From NCBI RefSeq assembly GCF_009547075.1, contig NZ_WIPH01000024.1, positions 1 to 40,720 of the forward strand: DNA of 40,720 bases, given 5' to 3'. Position numbers and translations under genes: made by a program. Shown here in pieces: positions 1-7,733 of the stretch. How positions within the stretch are numbered: position 1 is the first letter of the stretch; the number at the start of each line of letters is the position of its first letter. The notes beneath the pieces were generated by a model, which was not told the DNA's origin, did not search any database, and saw nothing but the letters and a program-made list of their open reading frames with translations. The DNA comes from Gluconobacter aidae. Its GTDB lineage: Bacteria; Pseudomonadota; Alphaproteobacteria; Acetobacterales; Acetobacteraceae.

Positions 1-323
1 CGCCAAAAAACTAAAATCATCAGACAAGCGCATCAACAAACAGTTCTTCGATCCCTCCCCCTTGCCTTACAGAGACTGTGCAGCCGAATACTTCAGGAAA
101 CAGACAAGCCACCCAAATGTATTTCCGAAAAAATAAAATATGTCGGAAACATGTCCCAAGTTTAATGAAATGTATCATCCGAAATATTCAGGGAAAATAC
201 TCTCTTATCTGCCACGTTATGCGCCCCCCTTGCCCACAAGGCGATAATTATTCTACAACGCCACGTTAACGATATTTGAAAGACCGGCGATTTCGTCGGC
301 AATAGCGAAGCCAGTTCGGACAC
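1..323. other. A+T-rich leader before the glycosyltransferase pair
   Basis: This 323-base stretch carries no convincing gene. A 63-codon open frame from position 78 shows no family features and I do not believe it. The DNA is clearly richer in A and T between about 60 and 260 than the genes that follow, as is common upstream of surface-polysaccharide genes. It holds the inverted repeat listed at 122-149. It probably contains the promoter of the two glycosyltransferase genes, but I could not single out a convincing -35/-10 pair. Confidence 0.5.
122..149. repeat. Inverted repeat, 7-base arms (TTTCCGA / TCGGAAA)
   Basis: The arms TTTCCGA (122-128) and TCGGAAA (143-149) are perfect inverted repeats separated by a 14-base spacer made almost only of A and T. 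The shape fits either an operator for a dimeric regulator or a weak hairpin in the leader of the glycosyltransferase pair. There is nothing else to say which, and chance cannot be excluded. Confidence 0.3.
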
Positions 324-1799
324 ATGACCAAAGAGTACACCATCTGGATCGATGTCGAAGATATCTTCCGGTATTTCGAAAAAAACACCCGCCCCAGCGG
401 CATCCAGCGTCTTGTGTTCGAAATACTCAGTGTCATCCGCCAGCAGGCTGCCGCGAAACCGGATATCGGCCGTATTGTGCTCACCCGTCGGAACACAAGC
501 GCCATCTCCGAGACAGGCCCTCTCCTTTCTCCCGTTTCCTTTGATGCGCTGAACACGCTTTTTGCCGTTCATACCGACGAAGCCCCCCCCGCTCACACAG
601 AAGAGCGCGTCGCTGCCCATACGCCGTCCCACTCCCTGATACGCCGTCTGCGTCATGCCGTGATCCGGCGCATCGAGCGCCTGCCGCCGGAACTGGCGCG
701 TCCGCTCCTGAACCTCGCCGTCAATCAGCTCAGAGCCCTCCAGCTCTTACGCCGTTACGCCCGCACGAAGTTCCAGCGCCCCACCCCGTCGCGCCACACA
801 GCGCAGGCTCCCCTGTCCCCAACCACGTCTTCAGCCATCTCGGGCGACGTTCCAAAACCCGGTGACATCTTTCTGGTCCTCGGTGCCGCATGGTCTGAAC
901 CCGATTTCGGCGAACGCCTGGCGCGGATGCGCAGAACCTACGGCATCCAGCCCGTCCTGCTACTCTATGATCTCATTCCCGCTGTCAGGCCGGAATGGTG
1001 CGCGATTTCCCTGATCCGGGATTTCCGGCACTGGCTCGACACCACCCTTCCCCAGTGCGGCCGCCTTCTGGCCATCAGCCACGCCACAGCCGAGACGGTA
1101 GAGGATTACGCCCGCAAACAGCGCCTGAAACTGCTGGCGCCCGTGCAGACCATCCCGATCGGCAGCGGCTTCGGGCCGCCCCGCAGGATCGGGAATGAAC
1201 GTCCCAGGGGCCTTCCCGCGAAGGGCAGCTATGTGCTGTTCGTGTCCACCCTTGAGGCGCGCAAAAACCACCTGCTGGCATTCCGCATCTGGCGCCGTCT
1301 CGTAACGGACCTACCGCGGGATCAGGTCCCGACCCTCGTCTTCGCGGGCCGGGTCGGCTGGCTCGTCTCCGATCTCATGCAGCAGCTTGAAAATACCGAG
1401 TGGCTGCGGGGGAAAATCCGTCTTCTCCGTGACCCGTCGGATGAGGAACTGGCCCATCTGTACGATGGCTGCATGTTCACGATTTTCCCATCTCTTTATG
1501 AAGGCTGGGGTCTGCCCGTGACCGAGAGCCTCGTCAACGGACGCCCCTGCATCGCGTCGAACACGACCTCCATCCCCGAAGCGGGCGGCCCACTGACGCG
1601 ATACTTCAACCCCGAAGACCTCGACGAAGCCTATCGTGTCGTCCGGAAAACAATCGAGGACAGACCCGGCCTGAAAAAATGGCAGGACGAGGTCCGCGAG
1701 CAGTTCCAGCCCGTCCCCTGGGAACGCAGCGCGGATGCGATCCTCGACGCCTGCCATTCCGTCCATCTGACGGGCCGTATGAACGGACAGACATCATGA
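324..1799 (+). CDS. Glycosyltransferase, family 4 type (first of a tandem pair)
   Basis: This 491-residue protein is a probable GT-B fold transferase that adds a sugar from a nucleotide-sugar donor, most likely for exopolysaccharide or lipopolysaccharide. It opens with an unusual conserved block (IWIDVEDIF, then RPSGIQRLVFE at about 23-33), followed by a Pro/Arg-rich variable stretch (about 85-175). The C-terminal half is the donor-binding domain: FVSTLEARKNH (306-316), TLVFAGR (337-343), and an EX7E motif in LYEGWGLPVTES with E393 and E401. There is no signal peptide or membrane span, so it is cytoplasmic or peripheral. The stop overlaps the next start as ATGA, so the two genes are coupled. 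The start is ATG with only a weak ribosome site. The family is clear; donor, acceptor and product are not known. Confidence 0.85.
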   Translation: MTKEYTIWIDVEDIFRYFEKNTRPSGIQRLVFEILSVIRQQAAAKPDIGRIVLTRRNTSAISETGPLLSPVSFDALNTLFAVHTDEAPPAHTEERVAAHTPSHSLIRRLRHAVIRRIERLPPELARPLLNLAVNQLRALQLLRRYARTKFQRPTPSRHTAQAPLSPTTSSAISGDVPKPGDIFLVLGAAWSEPDFGERLARMRRTYGIQPVLLLYDLIPAVRPEWCAISLIRDFRHWLDTTLPQCGRLLAISHATAETVEDYARKQRLKLLAPVQTIPIGSGFGPPRRIGNERPRGLPAKGSYVLFVSTLEARKNHLLAFRIWRRLVTDLPRDQVPTLVFAGRVGWLVSDLMQQLENTEWLRGKIRLLRDPSDEELAHLYDGCMFTIFPSLYEGWGLPVTESLVNGRPCIASNTTSIPEAGGPLTRYFNPEDLDEAYRVVRKTIEDRPGLKKWQDEVREQFQPVPWERSADAILDACHSVHLTGRMNGQTS

Positions 1800-3166
1800 C
1801 CCTGTGGATCGACATCGACGATCTGCTGCAACACATGCTGCATCACAGTCGGCCGAGCGGCATCCAGCGTGTCGTGTTCGAAATCGGTTCGGCCCTGCGG
1901 AACCTCGCGGGCCATAACGTCCAGTTCGTACGCCGTGGCCCTGACGCGCCCGATGCCCGCGATTTCAGGACCGTTGACTGGACCATGGTCGAAACCGTGT
2001 TTCGCGAGGCCACAAACAGCAGCGCCCAACCCGGCTCGCCCTCGGTCAATGCTCCGCCCATGACAGTCCAGGCGCTCGAACAGGTCGCACCGGAGGACAC
2101 GCTCTCCGCGTTCCTGCGGACGGAAAGCCAGATCCTGAAAGATCTCGCCCCTCTCTCGCGCACATTCGCCCGGCTGGGCCTGAAGTCCGTCCAGTCACAC
2201 CTCGACTCGCGTCGCGCGCGACCGGAACTGTCGGCCTTTTCAGAAGGGACACAGCTTGCAGATGTCGCCCGCCCCGGTGATGTCTTCCTGACCCTCGGCT
2301 CCCCCTGGCACCACGCCAGTTACAGCCAGACCGTCAGATGGCTGCGCGACGACCTGCGGCTGTCCTACGCACTGCTCATGTACGATCTGGTCCCCATCCG
2401 CTGTCCGGAATGGTGCAACCGCGGCATCATAACGACTTTCCGCGCCTGGCATCAGGACATCCTGCCTCTTGCCGATACGCTTTTCGCCATCAGCCATGCC
2501 ACGGCAAAAGATGTGCGGGCCTATCTCGCGGAACAGAACATCGGGACAGACATTCCTGTCCATCCCATTGCCCTGGGGACCGGGTTTGGTCTTTCCGATG
2601 GGAGCATGACTGCCGAACCGCTGGTGCGCGAGCCTTATGTTCTGTTCGTTTCAACCATTGAAGCCCGCAAGAACCATGCTCTTCTCTTCCGGGTCTGGCG
2701 GCGAATGCTGGAAGAGATGCCGGCCGAGCAGGTGCCGACCCTTGTTTTTGCAGGACGGGAAGGCTGGCTGGTTTCCGATTTCATGCAGCAGCTTGAAAAC
2801 GCGGACTGGCTGAACGGCAAGATCCGGTTCATCCGGAATCCGACGGACGAAGACCTGCGCCGCCTTTACGCCGATTGCAGCTTCACCGTTTTCCCATCCT
2901 TCTTTGAAGGCTGGGGCCTGCCCGTGACGGAGAGCCTCTCCATGGGGCGCCCGTGCGTGGTGTCGAACACGACCTCCATTCCCGAGGCCGGCGGGCCGCT
3001 CGGGCGATATTTCAGCCCCTACAGCCTTGACGATGCCTATACGGTGATCCGCGAGACGATCGAGGATCCCGAGGGGCTGGCGACGTGGACCGCGAAGGTC
3101 CGGGCCGAATTCCGGCCTGTTCCCTGGGAAGACAGCGCCAGGGCCATTCTCGACAGGGTTCTCTGA
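1796..3166 (+). CDS. Glycosyltransferase, family 4 type (second of a tandem pair)
   Basis: This is a 456-residue paralogue of the preceding protein and reads in parallel with it: LWIDIDDLL, RPSGIQRVVFE, FVSTIEARKNH, TLVFAGREGWLVSDFMQQLEN, an EX7E motif in FFEGWGLPVTES, and SNTTSIPEAGG. The frame is open further upstream, to 1679. The ATG at 1796 is preferred because it lines up the N-terminus with the first protein and makes the typical ATGA overlap. The middle (about 65-170) is the divergent part, as expected if the two enzymes use different acceptors. No other polysaccharide genes (polymerase, flippase, export) follow, so any larger cluster would lie to the left of the window. It is predicted cytoplasmic. 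The family is certain and the substrate unknown. Confidence 0.85.
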   Translation: MTLWIDIDDLLQHMLHHSRPSGIQRVVFEIGSALRNLAGHNVQFVRRGPDAPDARDFRTVDWTMVETVFREATNSSAQPGSPSVNAPPMTVQALEQVAPEDTLSAFLRTESQILKDLAPLSRTFARLGLKSVQSHLDSRRARPELSAFSEGTQLADVARPGDVFLTLGSPWHHASYSQTVRWLRDDLRLSYALLMYDLVPIRCPEWCNRGIITTFRAWHQDILPLADTLFAISHATAKDVRAYLAEQNIGTDIPVHPIALGTGFGLSDGSMTAEPLVREPYVLFVSTIEARKNHALLFRVWRRMLEEMPAEQVPTLVFAGREGWLVSDFMQQLENADWLNGKIRFIRNPTDEDLRRLYADCSFTVFPSFFEGWGLPVTESLSMGRPCVVSNTTSIPEAGGPLGRYFSPYSLDDAYTVIRETIEDPEGLATWTAKVRAEFRPVPWEDSARAILDRVL

Positions 3167-3306
3167 CCTTCCCGCTCGTGAAAGTTTCACGCGCGGGGTC
3201 TTGAGTCAGGGCCGCGGATCACGCACATGCTGGGATCTCTCGTCCGGCATGTCGCGGGGTGCCTGTTCGTGACCCTCCTCCTTTTCCGTCCGCAAGGAGC
3301 GTTCCC

Positions 3307-4410
3307 TTGAAAATCAACGGCATTTCCTATCGCAGTCTCTGGCGCCCTTCCGATGATGACCGCAGCATCCGGATTTTCGATCAGACCCGCTTTCCCTGGG
3401 CCGTGGATGTCCTGGAACTTCGGGACATGGGTGCCGTCGCCGAGGCCATCACCAGCATGCAGGTCCGGGGGGCTCCGCTGATCGGGGCGGTTGCGGCCTA
3501 TGGGCTGGTCTTCGCGCTTCAGGACGATGCGTCGGACGAAGCCCTGGAGAAAGCCGCGGCTTTTCTGGTGGCTACGCGCCCGACAGCCATCAACCTGCGC
3601 TGGGCCATCGAGCGGATGGTCGCCCGTCTGAAGGCCATCCCCGCGCAGAACCGTGTGACCGCAGGCTATGCGGAGGCCGATGCGATCTGCGAAGAGGACG
3701 TGCGGGTCAATGAGGCCATCGGACGTCACGGCCTGGAACTGATCCGCGGGATCTGGGAGCGCAAGGGTCGTCAGGGACAGGTGAACCTGCTGACGCACTG
3801 CAATGCCGGATGGATCGCCACCGTGGACTGGGGCACGGCTCTCGCCCCGATCTATATGGCCCATGACGAGGGCATCCCCGTTCATGTCTGGGTGGACGAG
3901 ACCCGCCCCCGCGACCAGGGCAGCCTCCTGACCGCATGGGAACTTGGCAGCCATGGCGTGCCGCATACCGTGATTGCCGACAATGCCGGCGGGCATTACA
4001 TGCAGGCCGGGCGCGTGGACATGGTCATCGTCGGTACCGACCGCGTAACCGCACAGGGCGATGTCGCCAACAAGATCGGCACCTATCTCAAGGCGCTGGC
4101 CGCCCATGATAATAACGTGCCGTTCTGGGTGGCGCTGCCATCCTCGACGATCGACTGGCGTGTGCGCGACGGCGTGAAGGAAATCCCGATCGAGGAACGC
4201 AGCGCCGACGAAGTCCTGTTCATGACGGGGCTCGACAGCAACGGGGAAGCCGGCCGCGTCCGGATCGCGCCGCAGGGCAGCCCCGCCGCCAACCCGGCTT
4301 TTGACGTCACGCCCGCCCGCCTCGTGACGGGTCTCATCACCGAGCGGGGCCGCTGCGATGCGAGCGAGGCGGGTCTTGCGGGTCTCTTTCCGGAGCAGGA
4401 CGCTTCTTGA
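3307..4410 (+). CDS. mtnA: S-methyl-5-thioribose-1-phosphate isomerase
   Basis: This enzyme opens the ring of 5-methylthioribose 1-phosphate to 5-methylthioribulose 1-phosphate in methionine salvage. At 367 residues it has family length. Visible blocks are MQVRGAPLIGAVAAYG, the cysteine block THCNAGW (catalytic C165), DETRPRDQGSLLTAWEL, and VIVGTDRVTAQGDVANKIGTY (catalytic D245). The frame is open back to an ATG at 3259. I chose the TTG at 3307 because it has a textbook AAGGAG (3294-3299) seven bases upstream and begins at KINGISYRSL, where the family normally begins. No other salvage genes are adjacent. The family assignment is very secure; the start is well supported but not proven. Confidence 0.93.
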   Translation: MKINGISYRSLWRPSDDDRSIRIFDQTRFPWAVDVLELRDMGAVAEAITSMQVRGAPLIGAVAAYGLVFALQDDASDEALEKAAAFLVATRPTAINLRWAIERMVARLKAIPAQNRVTAGYAEADAICEEDVRVNEAIGRHGLELIRGIWERKGRQGQVNLLTHCNAGWIATVDWGTALAPIYMAHDEGIPVHVWVDETRPRDQGSLLTAWELGSHGVPHTVIADNAGGHYMQAGRVDMVIVGTDRVTAQGDVANKIGTYLKALAAHDNNVPFWVALPSSTIDWRVRDGVKEIPIEERSADEVLFMTGLDSNGEAGRVRIAPQGSPAANPAFDVTPARLVTGLITERGRCDASEAGLAGLFPEQDAS

Positions 4411-4471
4411 CGCCCCGGCCGTCTTGGCCCTTCATTCAGCCTGGGAAACAGATCCCCCAACGAGGATAACA

Positions 4472-5386
4472 GTGCCAGATTCGCATATTTTCAGGCGAGC
4501 AGCTGCTACGGCCGCCCTGCTCGCACTGGCTGCATGTTCCAGCCAGCAGAGTGTCCGCCCGTACCCGGCCCGCACGCCGAACGCCCAGTATGCGAACGGA
4601 ACCACTGGCCCGGTTGGCTATGACACCCATGTCCCCGATTTTGCCACCCGCAATTTCGAACCGTTCAACCGGCAGGACGTCGCGGCCATCGCCCTGCGCG
4701 AATGGCGGATGTTCGGCTCGCCGGTTTCGGATGACGATCCCGAAGACCGCCCCGAGCCAACCGATGCCGCTCTGAAGCCCGAGCGCCTGCCCGGGCTGTG
4801 GCAGCGGATCGGCGAATACTGGTGGATCGGGCAGGACCCGTATGAAACGGAAGTCGGCTGGACGGGCAAGACGGACTCACAGGGCACGCGCTTCGAAATC
4901 GAGCATGACGGCCATTATGCCTGGTCCGCAGCTTTCATTTCCTATGTGATGCGGGTCGCCGGAGCTAATGAGCGCTTCCCGTATTCGCCCAATCATTCGA
5001 CCTATATCAACGCCGCCGCCAGCGGGCAGTCCAGCGGTGTTACGGCGCATGATCCGGGCACCTATGCCCCGAAGATCGGCGACCTGATCTGCGTCGGGCG
5101 CGGGCGCAGCAAGACCGTGACCTTCTCCATGCTGCCCACGAGCTACGGCTTTCCGGCGCATTGCGGCATCGTGTCCGCGACGAACCAGAACGCCCAGCCC
5201 TTCGGGCATGAGCTGAGCATCGTCGGCGGTAACGTGGATGATGCCGTGGCCCTCACCCATGTTCCCACGGACGCAAACGGCATGATCGCCGATGGCTCAG
5301 GACACAGCTATGACAGCCGCTATCCGTGGTGCGCCGTGCTGGAAGTCCATTACGACGCGGATCAGGAACCCGACAGCGGCATGTAA
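4472..5386 (+). CDS. DUF2272-type lipoprotein
   Basis: This is a predicted envelope lipoprotein of 304 residues. The N-terminus has a basic start, a hydrophobic run (AAATAALLALAA) and a lipobox LAAC with C22 as the lipidated cysteine. The main part resembles the DUF2272 domain of proteobacteria: YAWSAAFISYVMRVAG, FPYSPNHSTYI, IGDLICVGRG, PAHCGIV and IVGGNVDDAV. This looks like a papain/NlpC-like amidase-type fold, but I cannot assign catalytic residues, so the function is open. I chose the GTG at 4472 over the ATG at 4358 because the upstream part reads as non-signal sequence, GAGGA sits five bases before the GTG, and only this start gives a clean lipoprotein signal. The last 25 bases overlap the convergent rhodanese gene. 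Confidence 0.75.
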   Translation: MPDSHIFRRAAATAALLALAACSSQQSVRPYPARTPNAQYANGTTGPVGYDTHVPDFATRNFEPFNRQDVAAIALREWRMFGSPVSDDDPEDRPEPTDAALKPERLPGLWQRIGEYWWIGQDPYETEVGWTGKTDSQGTRFEIEHDGHYAWSAAFISYVMRVAGANERFPYSPNHSTYINAAASGQSSGVTAHDPGTYAPKIGDLICVGRGRSKTVTFSMLPTSYGFPAHCGIVSATNQNAQPFGHELSIVGGNVDDAVALTHVPTDANGMIADGSGHSYDSRYPWCAVLEVHYDADQEPDSGM

Positions 5387-5790
5387 GAGGATGGCAGGCC
5401 GCTGGAGCGCCAGCCCTTGCCGGGGCCGTGCTGGTCCTCGAATCCGTCCACGATATTACTGACATCCGCATAACCGGCGTTTTCCGCCAGAAGTGCGGCA
5501 TGATGCGAACGCACCCCCGACCGGCAGAGGAACAGCAGCGGCGTCTTCTGGTCGGGGACGGTTTCGAGCAGCGCTTCCACGAATTCCTGCTGGCGGTCCG
5601 GCTGCCAGGTGATGCACAGGAGCGGCGCGGTCATCGCGTCGGCGTCCGGCAGGCCCACATGCATCCATTCCGGCGGTGTCCGGACATCCACCAGAATGGG
5701 ACGTGGCGCGCCTTCATCGGTATTGGCGGCGGCGTTTTCAGGGTCTTTTTCAAGCATTTCCCATGCCTGTCTTGCCGTCAGGACCTTCAT
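5362..5790 (-). CDS. Rhodanese-like domain protein
   Basis: This single-domain rhodanese of 142 residues probably carries or transfers sulfane sulfur as a cysteine persulfide. Visible parts are ILVDVRTPPEW (about 32-42), a helix-rich middle, the active-site loop CRSGVRS with nucleophile C89, and the closing block VDGFEDQHGPGKGWR. The loop has arginines at positions 2 and 6 of the motif, as in thiosulfate-type family members. It has no signal peptide and should be cytoplasmic. ATG 5790 is preferred (AGGAAG just upstream); an in-frame ATG four codons earlier (5802) is possible. The gene diverges from a cysteine synthase gene 57 bases away, which fits a shared role in sulfur metabolism. Its 3' end overlaps the convergent lipoprotein gene. 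Confidence 0.88.
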   Translation of the reverse strand: MKVLTARQAWEMLEKDPENAAANTDEGAPRPILVDVRTPPEWMHVGLPDADAMTAPLLCITWQPDRQQEFVEALLETVPDQKTPLLFLCRSGVRSHHAALLAENAGYADVSNIVDGFEDQHGPGKGWRSSGLPSSYMPLSGS

Positions 5791-5819
5791 GCTCTTCCTC
5801 ATCCTTCCAAAACGCGTTC

Positions 5820-5825
5820 TATAAT
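5820..5825 (+). promoter_or_regulatory. Consensus -10 box TATAAT before cysK
   Basis: A perfect TATAAT lies 22 bases before the cysteine synthase ATG, inside the short divergent gap between it and the rhodanese gene. No matching TTGACA-like -35 box stands out at the usual distance, so it could be an activator-dependent promoter or chance. On the other strand TTCACT (5845-5840) and TATAGA (5824-5819) are 16 bases apart and could serve the rhodanese gene. Confidence 0.4.
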
Positions 5826-5847
5826 TCACCCAGCACAGGAGTGAACT

Positions 5848-6903
5848 ATGACTGACATCTCCCCGAACCGCCAAACCATCCCCCAGTTCCCCACGAAGGG
5901 GTGGCAGACTGTCTCTCCGGGCATGACCGCCGCGATCGGGGGCACCCCTCTCATCCGCCTCAAACGCGCTTCGGAGGAGACGGGGTGCGACATCTACGGC
6001 AAGGCCGAGTTCATGAACCCCGGCGGCTCCGTCAAGGATCGTGCGGCCCTGGCGATCATCGAGGATGCGCTGAAACGTGGCGTCCTGAAACCCGGCGGGA
6101 CGGTCGTGGAAGGGACGGCCGGCAATACGGGAATCGGCCTCACACTGGTCGCCCATGCCGTCGGCTGCAAGGCCGTGATCGTCGTGCCGGAAACACAGAG
6201 CCGCGAGAAGCTGGACGTCCTGCGCATGATCGGCGCCGATCTCCGCCTCGTTCCGGCCAAACCATATCGCGACCCGGGCAACTATGTTCACGTCTCGCGC
6301 CGCCTGGCCGAAGAGATCGGCGGGTTCTGGGCCAACCAGTTCGACAACACCGCCAACCGCGAAGGCCATCGCGCCACCACGGCGCGCGAGATCTGGGAGC
6401 AGACGGGCGGAAAGATCGATGCCTTCACCTGCGCCTGCGGCACCGGCGGGACGCTGGCGGGCATCGCACTCGGGCTGCGCGATCAGGCCCAGGCTGCCGG
6501 GAAGACGGCGCCGCGTATCGTCCTGGCCGATCCGGAAGGCTCCGCGCTTTATGGCTGGGTCAAATCCAACGACCTCACCATCACGGGCGGTTCCATCACC
6601 GAAGGCATCGGGCAGGGCCGTGTGACGGCCAATCTCGAAGGCTCTCATCCCGATGACGCCGAACGCATCCCCGATGCCGAAGCGCTGGAGCAGATCTTTT
6701 CCCTGACTTCTGAAGAAGGTCTGTCGGTGGGGGGCTCGTCCGGAATCAATGTTGCCGCGGCAATACGGACGGCGCGCAGACTTGGTCCCGGACATACGAT
6801 TGTTACAATTCTGTGCGATGGTGGTGCCCGATATCAGTCCAAGCTGTTCAATCCGGAGTTCCTGCGTGCGAAAAACCTGCCTGTTCCACCCTGGCTGGCC
6901 TAA
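5848..6903 (+). CDS. cysK: Cysteine synthase (O-acetylserine sulfhydrylase family)
   Basis: This PLP-dependent enzyme of 351 residues is expected to make L-cysteine from O-acetylserine and sulfide. The PLP lysine is K63 in PGGSVKDRAA. The substrate loop reads EGTAGNTGIGL where classical CysK has a T-S-G-N-T loop, as in some CysK-like and cystathionine beta-synthase-like relatives. CGTGGTLAGIALGL is the phosphate-binding loop and EGLSVGGSSGINVAAA the C-terminal PLP-ring site. The start is supported by AGGAG (5836-5840) and a perfect -10 box upstream. The divergent rhodanese neighbour supports a role in sulfur assimilation. A strong hairpin follows the stop. Family certain; exact substrate (acetylserine versus phosphoserine or homocysteine) is inferred. 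Confidence 0.88.
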   Translation: MTDISPNRQTIPQFPTKGWQTVSPGMTAAIGGTPLIRLKRASEETGCDIYGKAEFMNPGGSVKDRAALAIIEDALKRGVLKPGGTVVEGTAGNTGIGLTLVAHAVGCKAVIVVPETQSREKLDVLRMIGADLRLVPAKPYRDPGNYVHVSRRLAEEIGGFWANQFDNTANREGHRATTAREIWEQTGGKIDAFTCACGTGGTLAGIALGLRDQAQAAGKTAPRIVLADPEGSALYGWVKSNDLTITGGSITEGIGQGRVTANLEGSHPDDAERIPDAEALEQIFSLTSEEGLSVGGSSGINVAAAIRTARRLGPGHTIVTILCDGGARYQSKLFNPEFLRAKNLPVPPWLA

Positions 6904-6921
6904 CATCGCTTCCCTGTCTGT

Positions 6922-6951
6922 CCCGGCCGGAAATGCCGTTTTCCGGTCGGG
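6922..6951. terminator. 12-bp hairpin after cysK
   Basis: CCCGGCCGGAAA (6922-6933) pairs with TTTCCGGTCGGG (6940-6951) over 12 pairs with one G-U, around a six-base loop. It begins 19 bases after the cysteine synthase stop. There is no T run after it, so it is either a weak terminator or a 3'-end stabilising stem. Confidence 0.5.
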
Positions 6952-7002
6952 CGGCATGCGCAGTCTGAACGCGGTCACAGCATTCCTGAAAGGCCACTGG
7001 TC

Positions 7003-7728
7003 ATGAGCACGGAAACCCTGCCCCATCTTCTGGTCGTGGATGATGACCGCGAAATCCGCGAACTGCTGAGCCAGTTCCTTGAACGCAACCATTTCCGCGT
7101 CACGGCGGCCCGCGATGCACGGGAAGCCCGCAAGGCGTGGGCCAACGGACATTACCAGCTCGTGGTGCTGGACCTGATGCTGCCCGGCGAGAGCGGCCTT
7201 GAAGTCGCGCGCTGGCTGCGCTCGCAGGACAACGTCCCCATCATCATGCTCACCGCCATGAGCGACGAGACCGACCGCATCATCGGCCTCGAATTCGGTG
7301 CGGACGACTATGTCGCCAAGCCGTTCAACCCGCGCGAACTGCTCGCCCGTATCCGCGCCGTGCTGCGCCGGACAGTGGATGTGGAAGACAAGCGTCAGGC
7401 CGCCGATACCCGCAAGATCCATTTCGCCGGATGGTGCCTCGACCCCGTGCGCCGCCGTCTTCTGAACCCGGACGGAGCGGAAGTCTCCCTCACGGGCGGC
7501 GAGTACGATCTGCTGATGGCGCTGCTCGAACGCGCCAACCGCGTCCTGACGCGCGACATGCTGCTTGAACTGCTGCGGGGCCGTCAGGCCGGGCCGTTCG
7601 ACCGCGCGATCGACGTGGCCATCAGCCGCCTGCGCCGGAAGCTTGAGGATGACGGGCGCAACGCACAGGTCATCAAGACGGTCCGTGGCGGCGGCTATGT
7701 GCTCGCAGCGGAAGTGGAGCGTCTCTGA
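7003..7728 (+). CDS. OmpR-family response regulator
   Basis: This is a two-domain transcription regulator of 241 residues. The receiver domain (about 8-123) has the acidic pocket VVDDD, phospho-acceptor D57 in VVLDLMLPGESG, T84 and K106 (ADDYVAKPFNPRELLARI). The C-terminal winged helix (about 135-238) shows LTGGEYDLLMALLERANRVLTRDMLLELLRG and IDVAISRLRRKLEDD, then the wing KTVRGGGYVL. It is partnered with the histidine kinase that starts five bases after its stop. Upstream, GAAAGG precedes the ATG by nine bases. The target genes cannot be read from the sequence; the insert in the partner kinase hints at a metal or envelope signal. Confidence 0.92.
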   Translation: MSTETLPHLLVVDDDREIRELLSQFLERNHFRVTAARDAREARKAWANGHYQLVVLDLMLPGESGLEVARWLRSQDNVPIIMLTAMSDETDRIIGLEFGADDYVAKPFNPRELLARIRAVLRRTVDVEDKRQAADTRKIHFAGWCLDPVRRRLLNPDGAEVSLTGGEYDLLMALLERANRVLTRDMLLELLRGRQAGPFDRAIDVAISRLRRKLEDDGRNAQVIKTVRGGGYVLAAEVERL

Positions 7729-7733
7729 ACCCG

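Noticed and set aside
78-269. 63-codon frame in the left leader
   Set aside because: No ribosome site, no recognisable features, and low-complexity A+T-rich codons.
3179-3196. Palindrome GTGAAAGTTTCAC after the second glycosyltransferase gene
   Set aside because: The arms leave a loop of one base, so it cannot form a normal hairpin, and there is no sign of an operator function.
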